In this document: one piece after another, positions 1-9,752 of the stretch
Layout: each line of letters begins with the position of its first letter
How positions within the stretch are numbered: position 1 is the stretch's first letter
Origin: DASPXY01 sp038227745
GTDB taxonomy: Bacteria; Planctomycetota; Planctomycetia; Gemmatales; Gemmataceae
Direction: 5' to 3'
NCBI GenBank assembly: GCA_038227745.1
Contig: JBBRPS010000213.1
Location: 1 to 13,310 of the forward strand
Length of the DNA stretch: 13,310 nucleotides
Program-made: the position numbers and the translations under genes
Notes under the pieces: model-generated
Seen by the model: only the letters and a program-made list of their open reading frames with translations
What the model was told of the DNA's origin: nothing
Database searches by the model: none

Positions 1-403
1 AGGTCGTCCGCGCTCCGGAGTACGTGAGCAGGTGATAGTTCGAGTCCAGCGTCGCTTCGCCGACGCCGGCGAGCCAATCATGCGAGATCTCTGCTTTGCC
101 GCCCGGCAGCCGTCGCACGACGCCGTGGTGTAGCGGAAAGCGGTCAAACTCGCGATCGATGTAAAATTGCCGAAAGCCCGCGGTGTCGGCGGCGGTGGAC
201 CCCGACGCCGCCAGGCGCCGGAGCGCGGCGGCGAAGTAGATCTCATAGAGACTGTACATCTGCGGGAGATGCGCCATCGCGGTCGCGCCGCCGGTGCCGA
301 ACGCCCATCGGACGCCGCCCGTGCCGTCTCGCTTGGTCATGATCACCGAATCGCGCGTCACATCCGCGATGACGGTCCGCTTACGTTGCTTCTCCGGCTC
401 ACT
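1..403 (-). other. Non-Rho segment joined in frame to rho (unrecognised partial coding sequence)
   Basis: This segment encodes residues 242 to 375 of the fused frame. The translation looks like real protein: it has a mixed composition with several Tyr, Phe and Trp, for example PQMYSLYEIYFAAALRRLA, RQFYIDREFDRFPLHHGVV and ISHDWLAGVGEATLDSNYHL. I recognise no family. There is no Walker A, Walker B, arginine finger or other Rho ATPase motif. It is not an intein start, since no Cys/Ser block A follows the junction, and I see no transposon end at 403/404. It could be the fragment of another gene joined by misassembly, by recombination, or by an insertion that cut rho. The function is unknown. Confidence 0.5.
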
Positions 404-1126
404 CGGCGTGACGATGTCCATGATGCGCGTGTTGATCTCGGACGCATCGGTCTCCAACTTCAGCCGCTTGTTCGGGTGCAACGGCGTCAGGTCGTCGAAG
501 ACGACCTTCTGCGTCAGCATGTCGGGGTCGTTGTAGTTGATCGCCTCGACGCGCAGCAGCGCGAAGTAGCGCTCGTTCTCCTTGGGTGGGCGGATCTGGC
601 CGGCGACGACCGAACCGGTCCGCAGGCCGAAGCGGCGGATCTGGCTGGGCGAGATGTAGATGTCGTCGGGGCAGGGCAGGTAGTTGTAGTCGGGGGAGCG
701 CAGGAAGCCGAAGCCGTCGGGAAGGACTTCCAGCGTGCCCTCGCCGAACATCAGGCCGTTCTGCTTGACCCGTTCCTTGAGGATCTTGAAGATCAGGTCT
801 TGCTTTTTCAGGCCGGTGTACTCGGTCAGGTCCTCGTCCTTGGCGGTGCGCAGCAGCTGCGGCATGGTCATCTGCTGCAGCTCGGTGATGTGGGTGCTGC
901 CGCGCTTGATCTCCTCGTAGCGGCTATTGGTCTCCGCGTCGAAGCCGACGAACTCGTCGTCGCCGCCCCGGGACTCAGGGTTGGCCGCGGCCGGCTCGCC
1001 CGCGGCCGGCTCGCCCGGCTCCCGGTCGGGGAGATCGTCCTCAAGGTTCTCGGGGGGCAGGTCGGACTTGGGCCGAGGGCGGGTCCGGGTGGGGTTGGCT
1101 TCGCGGCGGCCTCTCGCTTCTGGCAT
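1..1126 (-). CDS. rho: Transcription termination factor Rho, N-terminal part fused in frame to unrelated sequence; 3' end off the window
   Basis: Rho is the hexameric RNA helicase that terminates transcription. Residues 1-241 are convincingly Rho. An acidic, proline-rich extension (about 1-80) is followed by the Rho N-terminal helical domain (about 85-122) and the cold-shock RNA-binding domain (about 126-196), with GFGFLRS at 138-144, DDIYISPSQIRRF at 154-166, GQIRPPKENERYFALL at 176-191 and LTPLHPNKRLKLE at 213-225. The Rho match continues to RIMDIVTP (234-241). The family would then give IGKGQRGLIVAPP and the Walker A loop; here the frame runs on as SEPEKQRKRT and nothing Rho-like follows in the remaining 134 codons. 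The ATPase domain is therefore missing, and the frame is still open at the window edge. Start: ATG at 1126-1124, with AAGGAG nine bases upstream (1136-1141). It lies downstream of coaE on the same strand, 274 nt away. Either this is an assembly misjoin, or rho was interrupted in this genome. Confidence 0.85.
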   Translation of the reverse strand, partial: MPEARGRREANPTRTRPRPKSDLPPENLEDDLPDREPGEPAAGEPAAANPESRGGDDEFVGFDAETNSRYEEIKRGSTHITELQQMTMPQLLRTAKDEDLTEYTGLKKQDLIFKILKERVKQNGLMFGEGTLEVLPDGFGFLRSPDYNYLPCPDDIYISPSQIRRFGLRTGSVVAGQIRPPKENERYFALLRVEAINYNDPDMLTQKVVFDDLTPLHPNKRLKLETDASEINTRIMDIVTPSEPEKQRKRTVIADVTRDSVIMTKRDGTGGVRWAFGTGGATAMAHLPQMYSLYEIYFAAALRRLAASGSTAADTAGFRQFYIDREFDRFPLHHGVVRRLPGGKAEISHDWLAGVGEATLDSNYHLLTYSGARTT

Positions 1127-1164
1127 GGTAAGGTACTCCTTCGTGTTGCTGGCACGGATCGGTT

Positions 1165-1246
1165 CCAGAAGGCAGTAGGCAGAAGCAGTAGGCAGTGAGC
1201 ATCTCCGCTCTTCGCTGCCTGCTACCTGCTGCCTTCTGCCTACTGG
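1165..1246. repeat. Imperfect inverted repeat built from GGCAGTA/GGCAGAA-type units, between coaE and rho
   Basis: The left arm (1165-1195) iterates GGCAGTAGGCAGAAGCAGTA, and the right arm (1215-1246) is an imperfect reverse complement ending CTTCTGCCTACTGG. The arms are separated by 19 nt and would form a long imperfect hairpin in DNA or RNA. It lies in the 274-nt gap between coaE and rho, 40-120 nt upstream of the rho start, so it would fall in the rho leader if rho has its own promoter. I found no convincing sigma70 promoter or U-tracted terminator in 1127-1400. The internally iterated sequence suggests a dispersed, short, non-coding repeat. A regulatory role is possible but unproven. Confidence 0.6.
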
Positions 1247-1400
1247 TCTGCCGGCGGAAACAGGGACATGTCTCCGGAAGAGTGTTCCGCGCGGCGGGCG
1301 CCAGCGGCAGGCGGTTAAGAGAGAAACGGGTCTCCCGAATCAGGGGTTAAAGGGCCAGGAAAAAGGTTGCAGGTCCTCGGAAGGGGGCCGTCGGGCGGGG

Positions 1401-2021
1401 CTACGCGCTCCACTGCCGCAGCAGTTCGTCCACCCGGGGGGCCATCTCCTCGGCGGGGCCGGAGTTATCGACAACGTCGTCGGCCCGGGTCACCTTGTCG
1501 GTCAGGGACATCTGCGAGTTCGCACGGGCTTCTACCTCCTTTGCCGTCCAGCCCCGCTGCTCCGCCACGCGGCGGTGACGGACCGCGCGGGGGGCATGGA
1601 CATAGACGACGCGGTCACAGCATCTATTCCAGCCGGCCTCCAGCAGTACGGCCGCGTCCACCACAATCAGGCGGACGGCCGGGTCCTGCCGGGCCAGGAC
1701 GATCTCCTCGGCCAGGCGGCGCTCGATCCACGGGAACGTCAGGGCCTCCAGCGCCCGCAACTCCGCCGGGTCGGCGAAGACGATGCGGGCCAGGCGTCGG
1801 CGGTCCACCTCGCCCGCGGCGTCGAACACGTCGCGGCCCCAGCGGGCGGCGATCTGTTCCTTGACGGCGGGCTGTCGCAGGGCCTCGTGGCCGAGTTGGT
1901 CGCCGACGATCACGCGGGCGCCGTGGCGAGCGAACTCGGCGGCCACGCGGCTCTTGCCACTGCCGATGCCGCCGATCAGGCCGACGACAGGCTTCCGCCC
2001 CGGCAATTCAGGATCGATCAA
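1401..2021 (-). CDS. coaE: Dephospho-CoA kinase
   Basis: CoaE phosphorylates the 3'-hydroxyl of the ribose of dephospho-CoA, using ATP, in the last step of coenzyme A synthesis in the cytosol. The 206-residue product has the usual length. The P-loop GGIGSGKS is at residues 17-24, followed by the DQLGHEAL segment that stands where the family has its DADxxxH-like substrate loop. The acidic VVDAAVLLEAGW motif corresponds to the family's D-P-L-L-F-E region. The lid segment RRVAEQRGWTAKEVEARANSQMS and the C-terminal DDVVDNSG signature are both present. The start ATG at 2021-2019 overlaps the stop of the upstream small gene as ATGA, indicating translational coupling. It is the fourth gene of a polA-led cluster on the minus strand. 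No clear hairpin terminator follows the TAG stop at 1401. Confidence 0.95.
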   Translation of the reverse strand: MIDPELPGRKPVVGLIGGIGSGKSRVAAEFARHGARVIVGDQLGHEALRQPAVKEQIAARWGRDVFDAAGEVDRRRLARIVFADPAELRALEALTFPWIERRLAEEIVLARQDPAVRLIVVDAAVLLEAGWNRCCDRVVYVHAPRAVRHRRVAEQRGWTAKEVEARANSQMSLTDKVTRADDVVDNSGPAEEMAPRVDELLRQWSA

Positions 2022-2338
2022 TCTCGGCGTCCTCGTTCCAGGCCTTCACGAGGTGCGTGTTCCACTTCCGTGCCTTCCTCGTCCTCGAAGAACGCCCCCA
2101 CCCTCTCGCCCTGTAACGTTCGCGCGAGCACCTCGTGCTCCTCGAAAAATTCCTTGAGCACTGTCGCCAGGTAAAGCATGTCGAGATCCGTTTGCGGCGC
2201 CGCGGTCTTTTGCAAGTTGGTCTTGATCACTAGCCGGACGAGGGCCATGTTCACCAGGTTCCGCGTCACCGAATCTTCGATACTCCTCATGAAGGCGAAG
2301 GCTTCCTCCCAGCGTATCAGGTGTCCGTGTTCGCTCAT
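2018..2338 (-). CDS. Hypothetical protein, 106 aa, in the polA-coaE cluster
   Basis: I do not recognise this family. The product begins MSEHGHLIRWEEAFAFMRS and looks soluble and mostly helical, with alternating hydrophobic and charged residues through RNLVNMALVRLVIKTNLQKT and DMLYLATVLKEFFEEHEVLA. It ends in a hydrophilic acidic/basic tail. There is no signal peptide, membrane segment, Cys/His cluster or nucleotide-binding motif. The ATG at 2338-2336 is preferred over an in-frame start 19 codons upstream, because GAGGAA lies six bases before it and the longer form would run back into the preceding gene. Its stop overlaps the coaE start by four bases (ATGA), so it is almost certainly co-translated with coaE. 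The coding frame is well supported by context and composition; the function is unknown. Confidence 0.8.
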   Translation of the reverse strand: MSEHGHLIRWEEAFAFMRSIEDSVTRNLVNMALVRLVIKTNLQKTAAPQTDLDMLYLATVLKEFFEEHEVLARTLQGERVGAFFEDEEGTEVEHAPREGLERGRRD

Positions 2339-2351
2339 CGGTTCCTCGCGA

Positions 2352-2688
2352 TCAGTCCAGTCGTCGGAGGGCGCCATAGTCCGGGAATACGCCACCCAGG
2401 GTCAGCTTGATCTCTTTGTTGGCGGTGCCTCGATAGAGTCCCCCCGTCGGGGGCGACGACCAAGCCCTCTCCTTGCCGCCCAAAGAAAATTTCGGAGCCG
2501 TCTGCCCCACTGCCACGGAACGCGTGCCAGACCCCTCCGGAGTTGCGCTCGATTTGACCGGCAAAGGCCTCGAAAGCATCGGCTCGCTCTTTCATGTCTC
2601 GGGGCAGTGCCTTCAGGTATCCGATGGCCTCACGGAGCATCTCGTCAACGTCAGCGGGGGTCAGCTGCGGAATCGGAGGATTGCCCAT
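2352..2688 (-). CDS. Hypothetical protein, about 111 aa after correcting an apparent one-base frameshift
   Basis: The reading frame starts at ATG 2688-2686 with GGGAG five bases upstream. It reads MGNPPIPQLTPADVDEMLRE, then a helical segment, then VWHAFRGSGADGSEIFFGRQ and EGLVVAPDGG. At a run of six G on the coding strand (C at 2440-2445) the good coding pattern moves to another frame, which reads LYRGTANKEIKLTLGGVFPD and ends YGALRRLD at a TGA (2352-2354), 13 nt before the next gene. Removing one G joins the two halves. The unshifted frame instead continues to 2335 with an Arg/Pro/Trp-rich tail typical of off-frame translation and lower third-position G+C. Oddly, that alternative stop forms ATGA with the next start, so the unshifted form cannot be dismissed. 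I recognise no family. The shift may be a sequencing error, a real mutation or slippage on the G run. Confidence 0.6.
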
Positions 2689-2739
2689 GACGCTCCCTCG
2701 CTGGGCCACTCTTGAGCCGCGCCCCAGGATGCGGGGGCG

Positions 2740-5613
<2,874 letters not shown>

Positions 5614-5969
5614 GGACGGTACGGGTTCGAGGTCACGGAGGGCCAACGGGACGGACGTCTGCCTCGGAGGATGGGGCCGGGAACGGTCGGCACACAACGA
5701 GAGTCCGAGCCTCCCAGGGGGGGCGGTTGTCGCGAACGGCGCGCCGCAGCAATGCCGGTGCGGAAGCGGCGCAATCCTGTAGATGTCGCGAGGTGGGGCG
5801 ACTGGTTACCGGAAGGTTTTCGACGCGCTGTCGTCAAAGAATCGTGGCGCGAGCAAGGGTTATCCCGTCAGGTCTTTCCGGTTGGAGTACGTGTTATCGA
5901 CACCAGCCCGCGAGCAAGCCGCCAGGATGTGATCGCAAGCAGTTGGGAGGCATTTGTTACGTCTTTAAT
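5614..5969 (-). other. polA leader: about 350 nt non-coding between promoter and start codon
   Basis: This is the stretch between the predicted polA promoter and the polA start. Several short open frames cross it on both strands, but they are Arg/Pro/Ser-rich, lack ribosome binding sites and look like chance frames in G+C-rich DNA. I see no tRNA, riboswitch consensus or clear attenuator hairpin. If the promoter at 5970-5997 is the only one, the polA mRNA has an unusually long 5' untranslated region. Confidence 0.4.
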
Positions 5970-5997
5970 ATTCTAGGCTGTCGGTTCACCCTGTCAA
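5970..5997 (-). promoter_or_regulatory. Sigma70-type promoter pointing toward polA
   Basis: On the minus strand a perfect -35 TTGACA (5992-5997) is followed after 16 bases by the -10-like TAGAAT (5970-5975), in an A/T-rich patch that stands out from its G+C-rich surroundings. Transcription would start near 5960 and run into polA. It is the best promoter-like sequence in the window. No operator is visible. Confidence 0.6.
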
Positions 5998-6033
5998 GAC
6001 CTTTTAGGCGAGCGGCAGGTGCTTGCTGGTTTC

Positions 6034-6065
6034 CCCCCTCGCCCCTGTACGCGGGGGCGAGGGGG
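6034..6065. repeat. G/C-rich perfect hairpin (12-bp stem)
   Basis: CCCCCTCGCCCC (6034-6045) pairs perfectly with GGGGCGAGGGGG (6054-6065) across a short loop around TGTACGCG. It lies immediately before the 65-bp tandem repeats and has no T-tract on either side, so it is more likely a dispersed palindromic repeat than an intrinsic terminator. A similar but imperfect palindrome overlaps the end of addA at 13217-13245. Confidence 0.65.
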
Positions 6066-6068
6066 TCC

Positions 6069-6287
6069 GTAGGAGGGGGCTCCGTCCCCCGACGGCAGCT
6101 CGCCGGACGGAGCCGGCTCCTACGAACCACCCCGTAGGAGGGGGCTCCGTCCCCCGACGGCAGCTCGCCGGACGGAGCCGGCTCCTACGAACCACCCCGT
6201 AGGGGGGGCTCCGTCCCCCGACGGCAGCTCGCCGGACGGAGCCGGCTCCTACGAACCACCCCGTAGGAGGGGGCTCCGTCCCCCGAC
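6069..6287. repeat. Tandem array of a 65-bp hairpin-forming unit, about 3.4 copies
   Basis: Copies lie at 6069-6133 (65 bp), 6134-6198 (65 bp), 6199-6262 (64 bp, with a small change inside the left arm) and 6263-6287 (first 25 bp only). The full copies are otherwise almost identical. In copy 1 the left arm GTAGGAGGGGGCTCCGTC (6069-6086) pairs with GACGGAGCCGGCTCCTAC (6106-6123) at 16 of 18 positions. Inside the loop CGGC and GCCG (6093-6096 and 6102-6105) can form a second short stem. The array sits between divergent polA and addB, right of the polA promoter. The near-identity of copies implies recent duplication. It could be a REP-like element, a protein-binding array or a set of transcription-blocking hairpins; the sequence does not tell which. 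Confidence 0.85.
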
Positions 6288-6425
6288 CGTGGCTTTCCTG
6301 AGGACCGTCCCGCCTGGACAATTGGTATAGTCACCGGCACACGACAAAGGGATAGTGAAGGTTGAGCTGCGGGCCTCGGGGCCGCGCCGCCCGCCTGTTC
6401 GGAACGTCAACGACCCGGGAGGACC
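6288..6425 (+). other. addB upstream region
   Basis: This is the 138 nt between the repeat array and addB. A lone -10-like TATAGT lies at 6326-6331, but there is no credible -35 at a normal distance, so I do not call a promoter. GGGAGG at 6417-6422 serves as the addB ribosome binding site, three bases before the ATG. Transcription of addBA must start either here or left of the repeat array; in the second case the hairpins would form in the 5' leader. Confidence 0.35.
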
Positions 6426-9400
6426 ATGCCCGCCGCCGTCCATGTCGTTTGTGGCCCCGCCGCCTCCGGCAAGACACAGCGCTTGCTGGAACGCTACCGC
6501 TGCACGGCTCGGGCGGGGCTGGGCGCGGCGCTCTGGCTCGCCCCGACGCGCCGCAGCCTCGAAGGCGTCCGCCGGCGCCTCCTCGATGGCGGCGGTTGTC
6601 TTGCCCCGAACCTGTTCACGTTCCAGGACTTCGCCGAGGAACTCATCCGCTGCAACGACCCGTTGGCGCGGCCGCTGTCGCAGCTGCAGCGCCGCCTCCT
6701 CGCCGACGACGTGGTGGCGGACCTGCACGCGGAGGGGAAGCTGCCCCACTTCCGCGGCGTCGTGGACACGCGCGGCTTCGGCGGCGCGGTGTTCGCCCAG
6801 TTCGCGGAGCTGAAGCAGAACGAGATCTGGGCCGAGCACCTCGCCGAGGCCGTCGCCCGCCGCGACGCCAGTCAGAACGATCAGGCCGGCAATGGCAAGG
6901 GCCGCCAGTGCGTCCTCCTCTACGGCGCCTACCAGCGGCGGCTGGTCCGCCACCGACTCTACGACCTCGAAGGCCGCTTCTGGTACGCGCGCGACTTGCT
7001 CGGGCAGAGCGTGCGCCGCCCGTTCGATGGCGTTCGCGCCCTCTTCGTGGATGGCTTCACCGACTTCACGCGCACCCAGCACGAAATCCTGCAGGCCCTC
7101 GCCGGCTGGGTCGAAGAGTTATGGCTCACGCTGCCCGACGAGGCCGACACGGAAAGGGCCGAGGTGTTCACGCGGCCCCGCGCCACCCTCGCCCGCCTGC
7201 AACCGCTGCAGCCCGCGGTCGAAACCCTCGCCCCGGTGCCGGACGAACCGCCCGCGCGGACAAACGGGCAGGCGAAGAAGACCGCCTCCGCGCCTCCCCG
7301 ACCCCCCGCGGGCCTGGCCCACCTCGAAAGAGAACTTTTCCGCCCGCTGAAGACGGTCCGACGAGCCGCCGACGCCGACGGTATCCTGTGTATCGAGGCG
7401 CCCGGGTTGGTCGGCGAGGTGCGCATGGTGGCGCGGCAGGTCAAGCTGCTGCTGCGGCAAGGTGTGCGCCCCGACGACGTGCTCGTCACCGTGCGCGACG
7501 TGCTGCCGTACGCCGACCTGGTGCGCGAAATCTTCCGCGACTACGACATCCCGCTCGACGTCGAGGGCACTGAGCCGCTGCTGCGCAACCCCGCGGTCGC
7601 CGTGCTGCTGCGGGCACTGCGCCTGCCGGACGAGAACTGGCGGTTCGCGGCGGTGACGGCATTGCTGCGGAGCGGCTACTTCCGCCCCGACTGGCCGACG
7701 ACGCGCGACTGCCCCGAGATCGCTCAGCACGGCGAGACGCTACTGCGCCTGCTCGGCGAGCCGCGCGGCCGCGACGTCTACGTGCAGGCCGTCGAGCGCT
7801 GGGCCAAGAGCGTGCCGCCGGCCCTCGAGGACGAGCAGGCCGAGGTCTCGCGACACCAGCGCATCCACGAGCTGGCGAAGCGCTGCCGCGACTTCCTGCG
7901 GCAGTTCTTTCACACCTGGGACGCCGCCCCGGCCCACGCCGACTTCGCGGGGCACGTCGCCTGGCTGCGGCGCCTCGCCGACGAGATCGGCGTGAGTCGA
8001 GCCGCGGCCGACGCGCCGCAGGACGCCGCGGCGCTGGCGCGACTGTGGGACGAATTGGAGCAGTGGGAGCATCTGGAGCGGCGGCTGCACGGCGGCGCCC
8101 GTGCCCTCGACCGCGCCCACTTTCACCGCACCCTGTCCGCCCTGGTCGCCGAGGCCGGCGTGGCGCGCACGCCGCGCGGCCCCGATCGGGTGCGTCTGCT
8201 GTCGGCGCCGCTGGCGCGCGACCTGGCCGCGGATTACGTCTTCGTCATGGGCCTGGGCGAGCGCAGCTTCCCACGGTTGGCCGCGCCGGAGACGCTGTTC
8301 GACGAGCCGGAGCGGCAGTGGTTCCGCGAGGCTGGCCTGCCGTTCCCGTCGCTCGCCGACCTGATGCCCGACGAGATGCTGCTGTTCTACCAGGTCGTGA
8401 CGCGGGCGCGGCGACGCCTGATCCTCAGCTACCCTGCCGTCGATGACAGGGGGCAGGCGCTCTTGCCGAGTTCCTTCCTGGCGCGCCTGCGCGACTGCTT
8501 CGCGCCCGGCGCCATCCCCGTCGAGAGACGGCGCATGCTGATCGAGGGCTACGACCGTGACACCCCCCTGTCACCGGCGGAGCGGCGCGTACAGGCCGCG
8601 CTGACGATTTCGCAAGCCCACGGGTCGCGCCCCGTGGGGCTTGGGCCGGACCTGTCCGCCAACCTCGCCGACGCCGCCGAGCTGGCCCGCCAGCGCTTCT
8701 TCGCCGGCGAGCACGGCCCCTACGACGGCCTGCTGCGCGACCCCGCCGTCGTCGCCGAGATCTGCAAGGCGTTCGGCCCCGAGCGCATCCTCAGCCCGAC
8801 GGCGCTGGAGAACTACATCGCCTGCCCATTCAAGTTCTTCCTCAACAACGTCCTGCGCCTCGAGGTGCTGGAGGAGCCGAGCGAGGAGATCGAAAGTACC
8901 GACCGCGGCCTGGCGTTCCACAGGGCGCTGTCGCGGCTGCACACCCACCTCCGCAGTACCGGCGTCCACGAGCCGCACGACGTCGTCGAGGGACTGCTGC
9001 ACGCCCGTCTGGAGGAGGCGGTCGAGGAGTGCGCCGACCGCGCCAGCGCCGCCGCCGAGGTGCTGTGGCGCCTGGAGGGCAAGCGGCTGCAGCGCCTGGG
9101 CCGGCACTACCGCACGCACTGGCAGAAGTTCGTCGAGCCGTGGCTGCCGCGCGGCGTCCGGCCGCGCCCCGAGTATTTCGAGGTCGGGTTCGGCCTGCCC
9201 GACGGCGACGGCAAGGCCAACCCACCGCTCGTCATCGCCGGCGCCGATCTGGAGGTACGCATCAGCGGCCGCATCGACCGCGTGGACGTGGCCGAGCTGC
9301 CCGACGGCAGCCTCGGCTTCTGGATCATCGACTACAAGACCGGCCGCTCCGCGCACTACACCGGCGGCGACCTGAAGGCGTTCCGGCGCCTGCAGCTCAC

Positions 9401-9752
9401 CCTGTACGCCCTCGCCGTGCAAGAGGTCCTCTTGCGGGACAAACAGGCGCGGCCGCTGGGCCTGGCGTACTGGCTGGTGGCCGACACCGGCCCGAAGGTC
9501 GCGCTGCCGGCACACCCGAAGAGGGCGGTGGCGTGGCTGGACGAGACGGAGGCGTGGCGTAAGGTGCGCGAGGCGCTGCAGGGCCTGGTGGTGACGCTGG
9601 TGAGCAAGATCCGCGGCGGCGAGTTCCCGCTCAAACCGCTCGACGAGCACTGCACGCAGACGTGCGACTTCGTGCAGGTGTGCCGGATCAGCGGGTCGCG
9701 CGCGGTCGTGGAGAAGAAGGCATGGCAACTGTCGCTGCCGGTGATCGCCTGA
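6426..9752 (+). CDS. addB: AddB: helicase-nuclease subunit with PD-(D/E)XK nuclease and four-cysteine iron-sulfur site
   Basis: AddB partners AddA in the RecBCD-type complex that unwinds and resects double-strand breaks for RecA loading. The 1108 residues start with Walker A GPAASGKT (10-17), then a large UvrD-like region whose later helicase motifs are poorly conserved, including DYVFVMGLGERSFPR near 605-619. In known AddB proteins this part is a pseudo-helicase that reads Chi. The C-terminal nuclease has RIDRVD (D951, D954), IIDYKTG (D969, K971) and QLTLYALAV, the QxxxY motif, so it should be active. C800 (CPFKFF) with C1076, C1080 and C1086 fit the known AddB iron-sulfur staple that encircles the nuclease. 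The last three are spaced C-X3-C-X5-C, one residue longer than the C-X2-C-X5-C I recall for Bacillus subtilis. Start ATG 6426 has GGGAGG just upstream. addA begins 31 nt before its stop. Confidence 0.92.
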   Translation: MPAAVHVVCGPAASGKTQRLLERYRCTARAGLGAALWLAPTRRSLEGVRRRLLDGGGCLAPNLFTFQDFAEELIRCNDPLARPLSQLQRRLLADDVVADLHAEGKLPHFRGVVDTRGFGGAVFAQFAELKQNEIWAEHLAEAVARRDASQNDQAGNGKGRQCVLLYGAYQRRLVRHRLYDLEGRFWYARDLLGQSVRRPFDGVRALFVDGFTDFTRTQHEILQALAGWVEELWLTLPDEADTERAEVFTRPRATLARLQPLQPAVETLAPVPDEPPARTNGQAKKTASAPPRPPAGLAHLERELFRPLKTVRRAADADGILCIEAPGLVGEVRMVARQVKLLLRQGVRPDDVLVTVRDVLPYADLVREIFRDYDIPLDVEGTEPLLRNPAVAVLLRALRLPDENWRFAAVTALLRSGYFRPDWPTTRDCPEIAQHGETLLRLLGEPRGRDVYVQAVERWAKSVPPALEDEQAEVSRHQRIHELAKRCRDFLRQFFHTWDAAPAHADFAGHVAWLRRLADEIGVSRAAADAPQDAAALARLWDELEQWEHLERRLHGGARALDRAHFHRTLSALVAEAGVARTPRGPDRVRLLSAPLARDLAADYVFVMGLGERSFPRLAAPETLFDEPERQWFREAGLPFPSLADLMPDEMLLFYQVVTRARRRLILSYPAVDDRGQALLPSSFLARLRDCFAPGAIPVERRRMLIEGYDRDTPLSPAERRVQAALTISQAHGSRPVGLGPDLSANLADAAELARQRFFAGEHGPYDGLLRDPAVVAEICKAFGPERILSPTALENYIACPFKFFLNNVLRLEVLEEPSEEIESTDRGLAFHRALSRLHTHLRSTGVHEPHDVVEGLLHARLEEAVEECADRASAAAEVLWRLEGKRLQRLGRHYRTHWQKFVEPWLPRGVRPRPEYFEVGFGLPDGDGKANPPLVIAGADLEVRISGRIDRVDVAELPDGSLGFWIIDYKTGRSAHYTGGDLKAFRRLQLTLYALAVQEVLLRDKQARPLGLAYWLVADTGPKVALPAHPKRAVAWLDETEAWRKVREALQGLVVTLVSKIRGGEFPLKPLDEHCTQTCDFVQVCRISGSRAVVEKKAWQLSLPVIA

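Noticed and set aside
1..403. Intein inserted in Rho
   Set aside because: No intein block A residue pattern after the junction, no splicing motifs seen, and the C-terminal extein is not in the window.
167..1198. Plus-strand open frame of 343 codons opposite rho
   Set aside because: It is antisense to a clear Rho N-terminus, and its composition (Arg, Gly, Val, Leu, Asp runs) is that of a shadow frame.
5614..5697. Upstream TTG start for polA adding 28 residues
   Set aside because: The added segment is Arg/Pro-rich and non-conserved in character, and the nuclease fold starts right after the ATG at 5613.
6069..6287. Possible CRISPR array
   Set aside because: Units are directly adjacent with no unique spacers, the whole 65 bp repeats, and no cas genes are nearby.
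6004..6321. Minus-strand open frame across the 65-bp repeats, with a repeated peptide
   Set aside because: The repeated peptide simply follows the tandem DNA repeat; there is no ribosome binding site and the Arg/Pro/Gly-rich composition is not protein-like.
6326..6331. TATAGT as the addB promoter -10
   Set aside because: No -35 resemblance 16-18 nt upstream; a single hexamer is weak evidence.
9662..9721. Upstream start for addA
   Set aside because: It would overlap addB by 91 nt with an Arg/Gly-rich leader; the ATG at 9722 has AAGAAGG just upstream and is directly followed by the Q motif.
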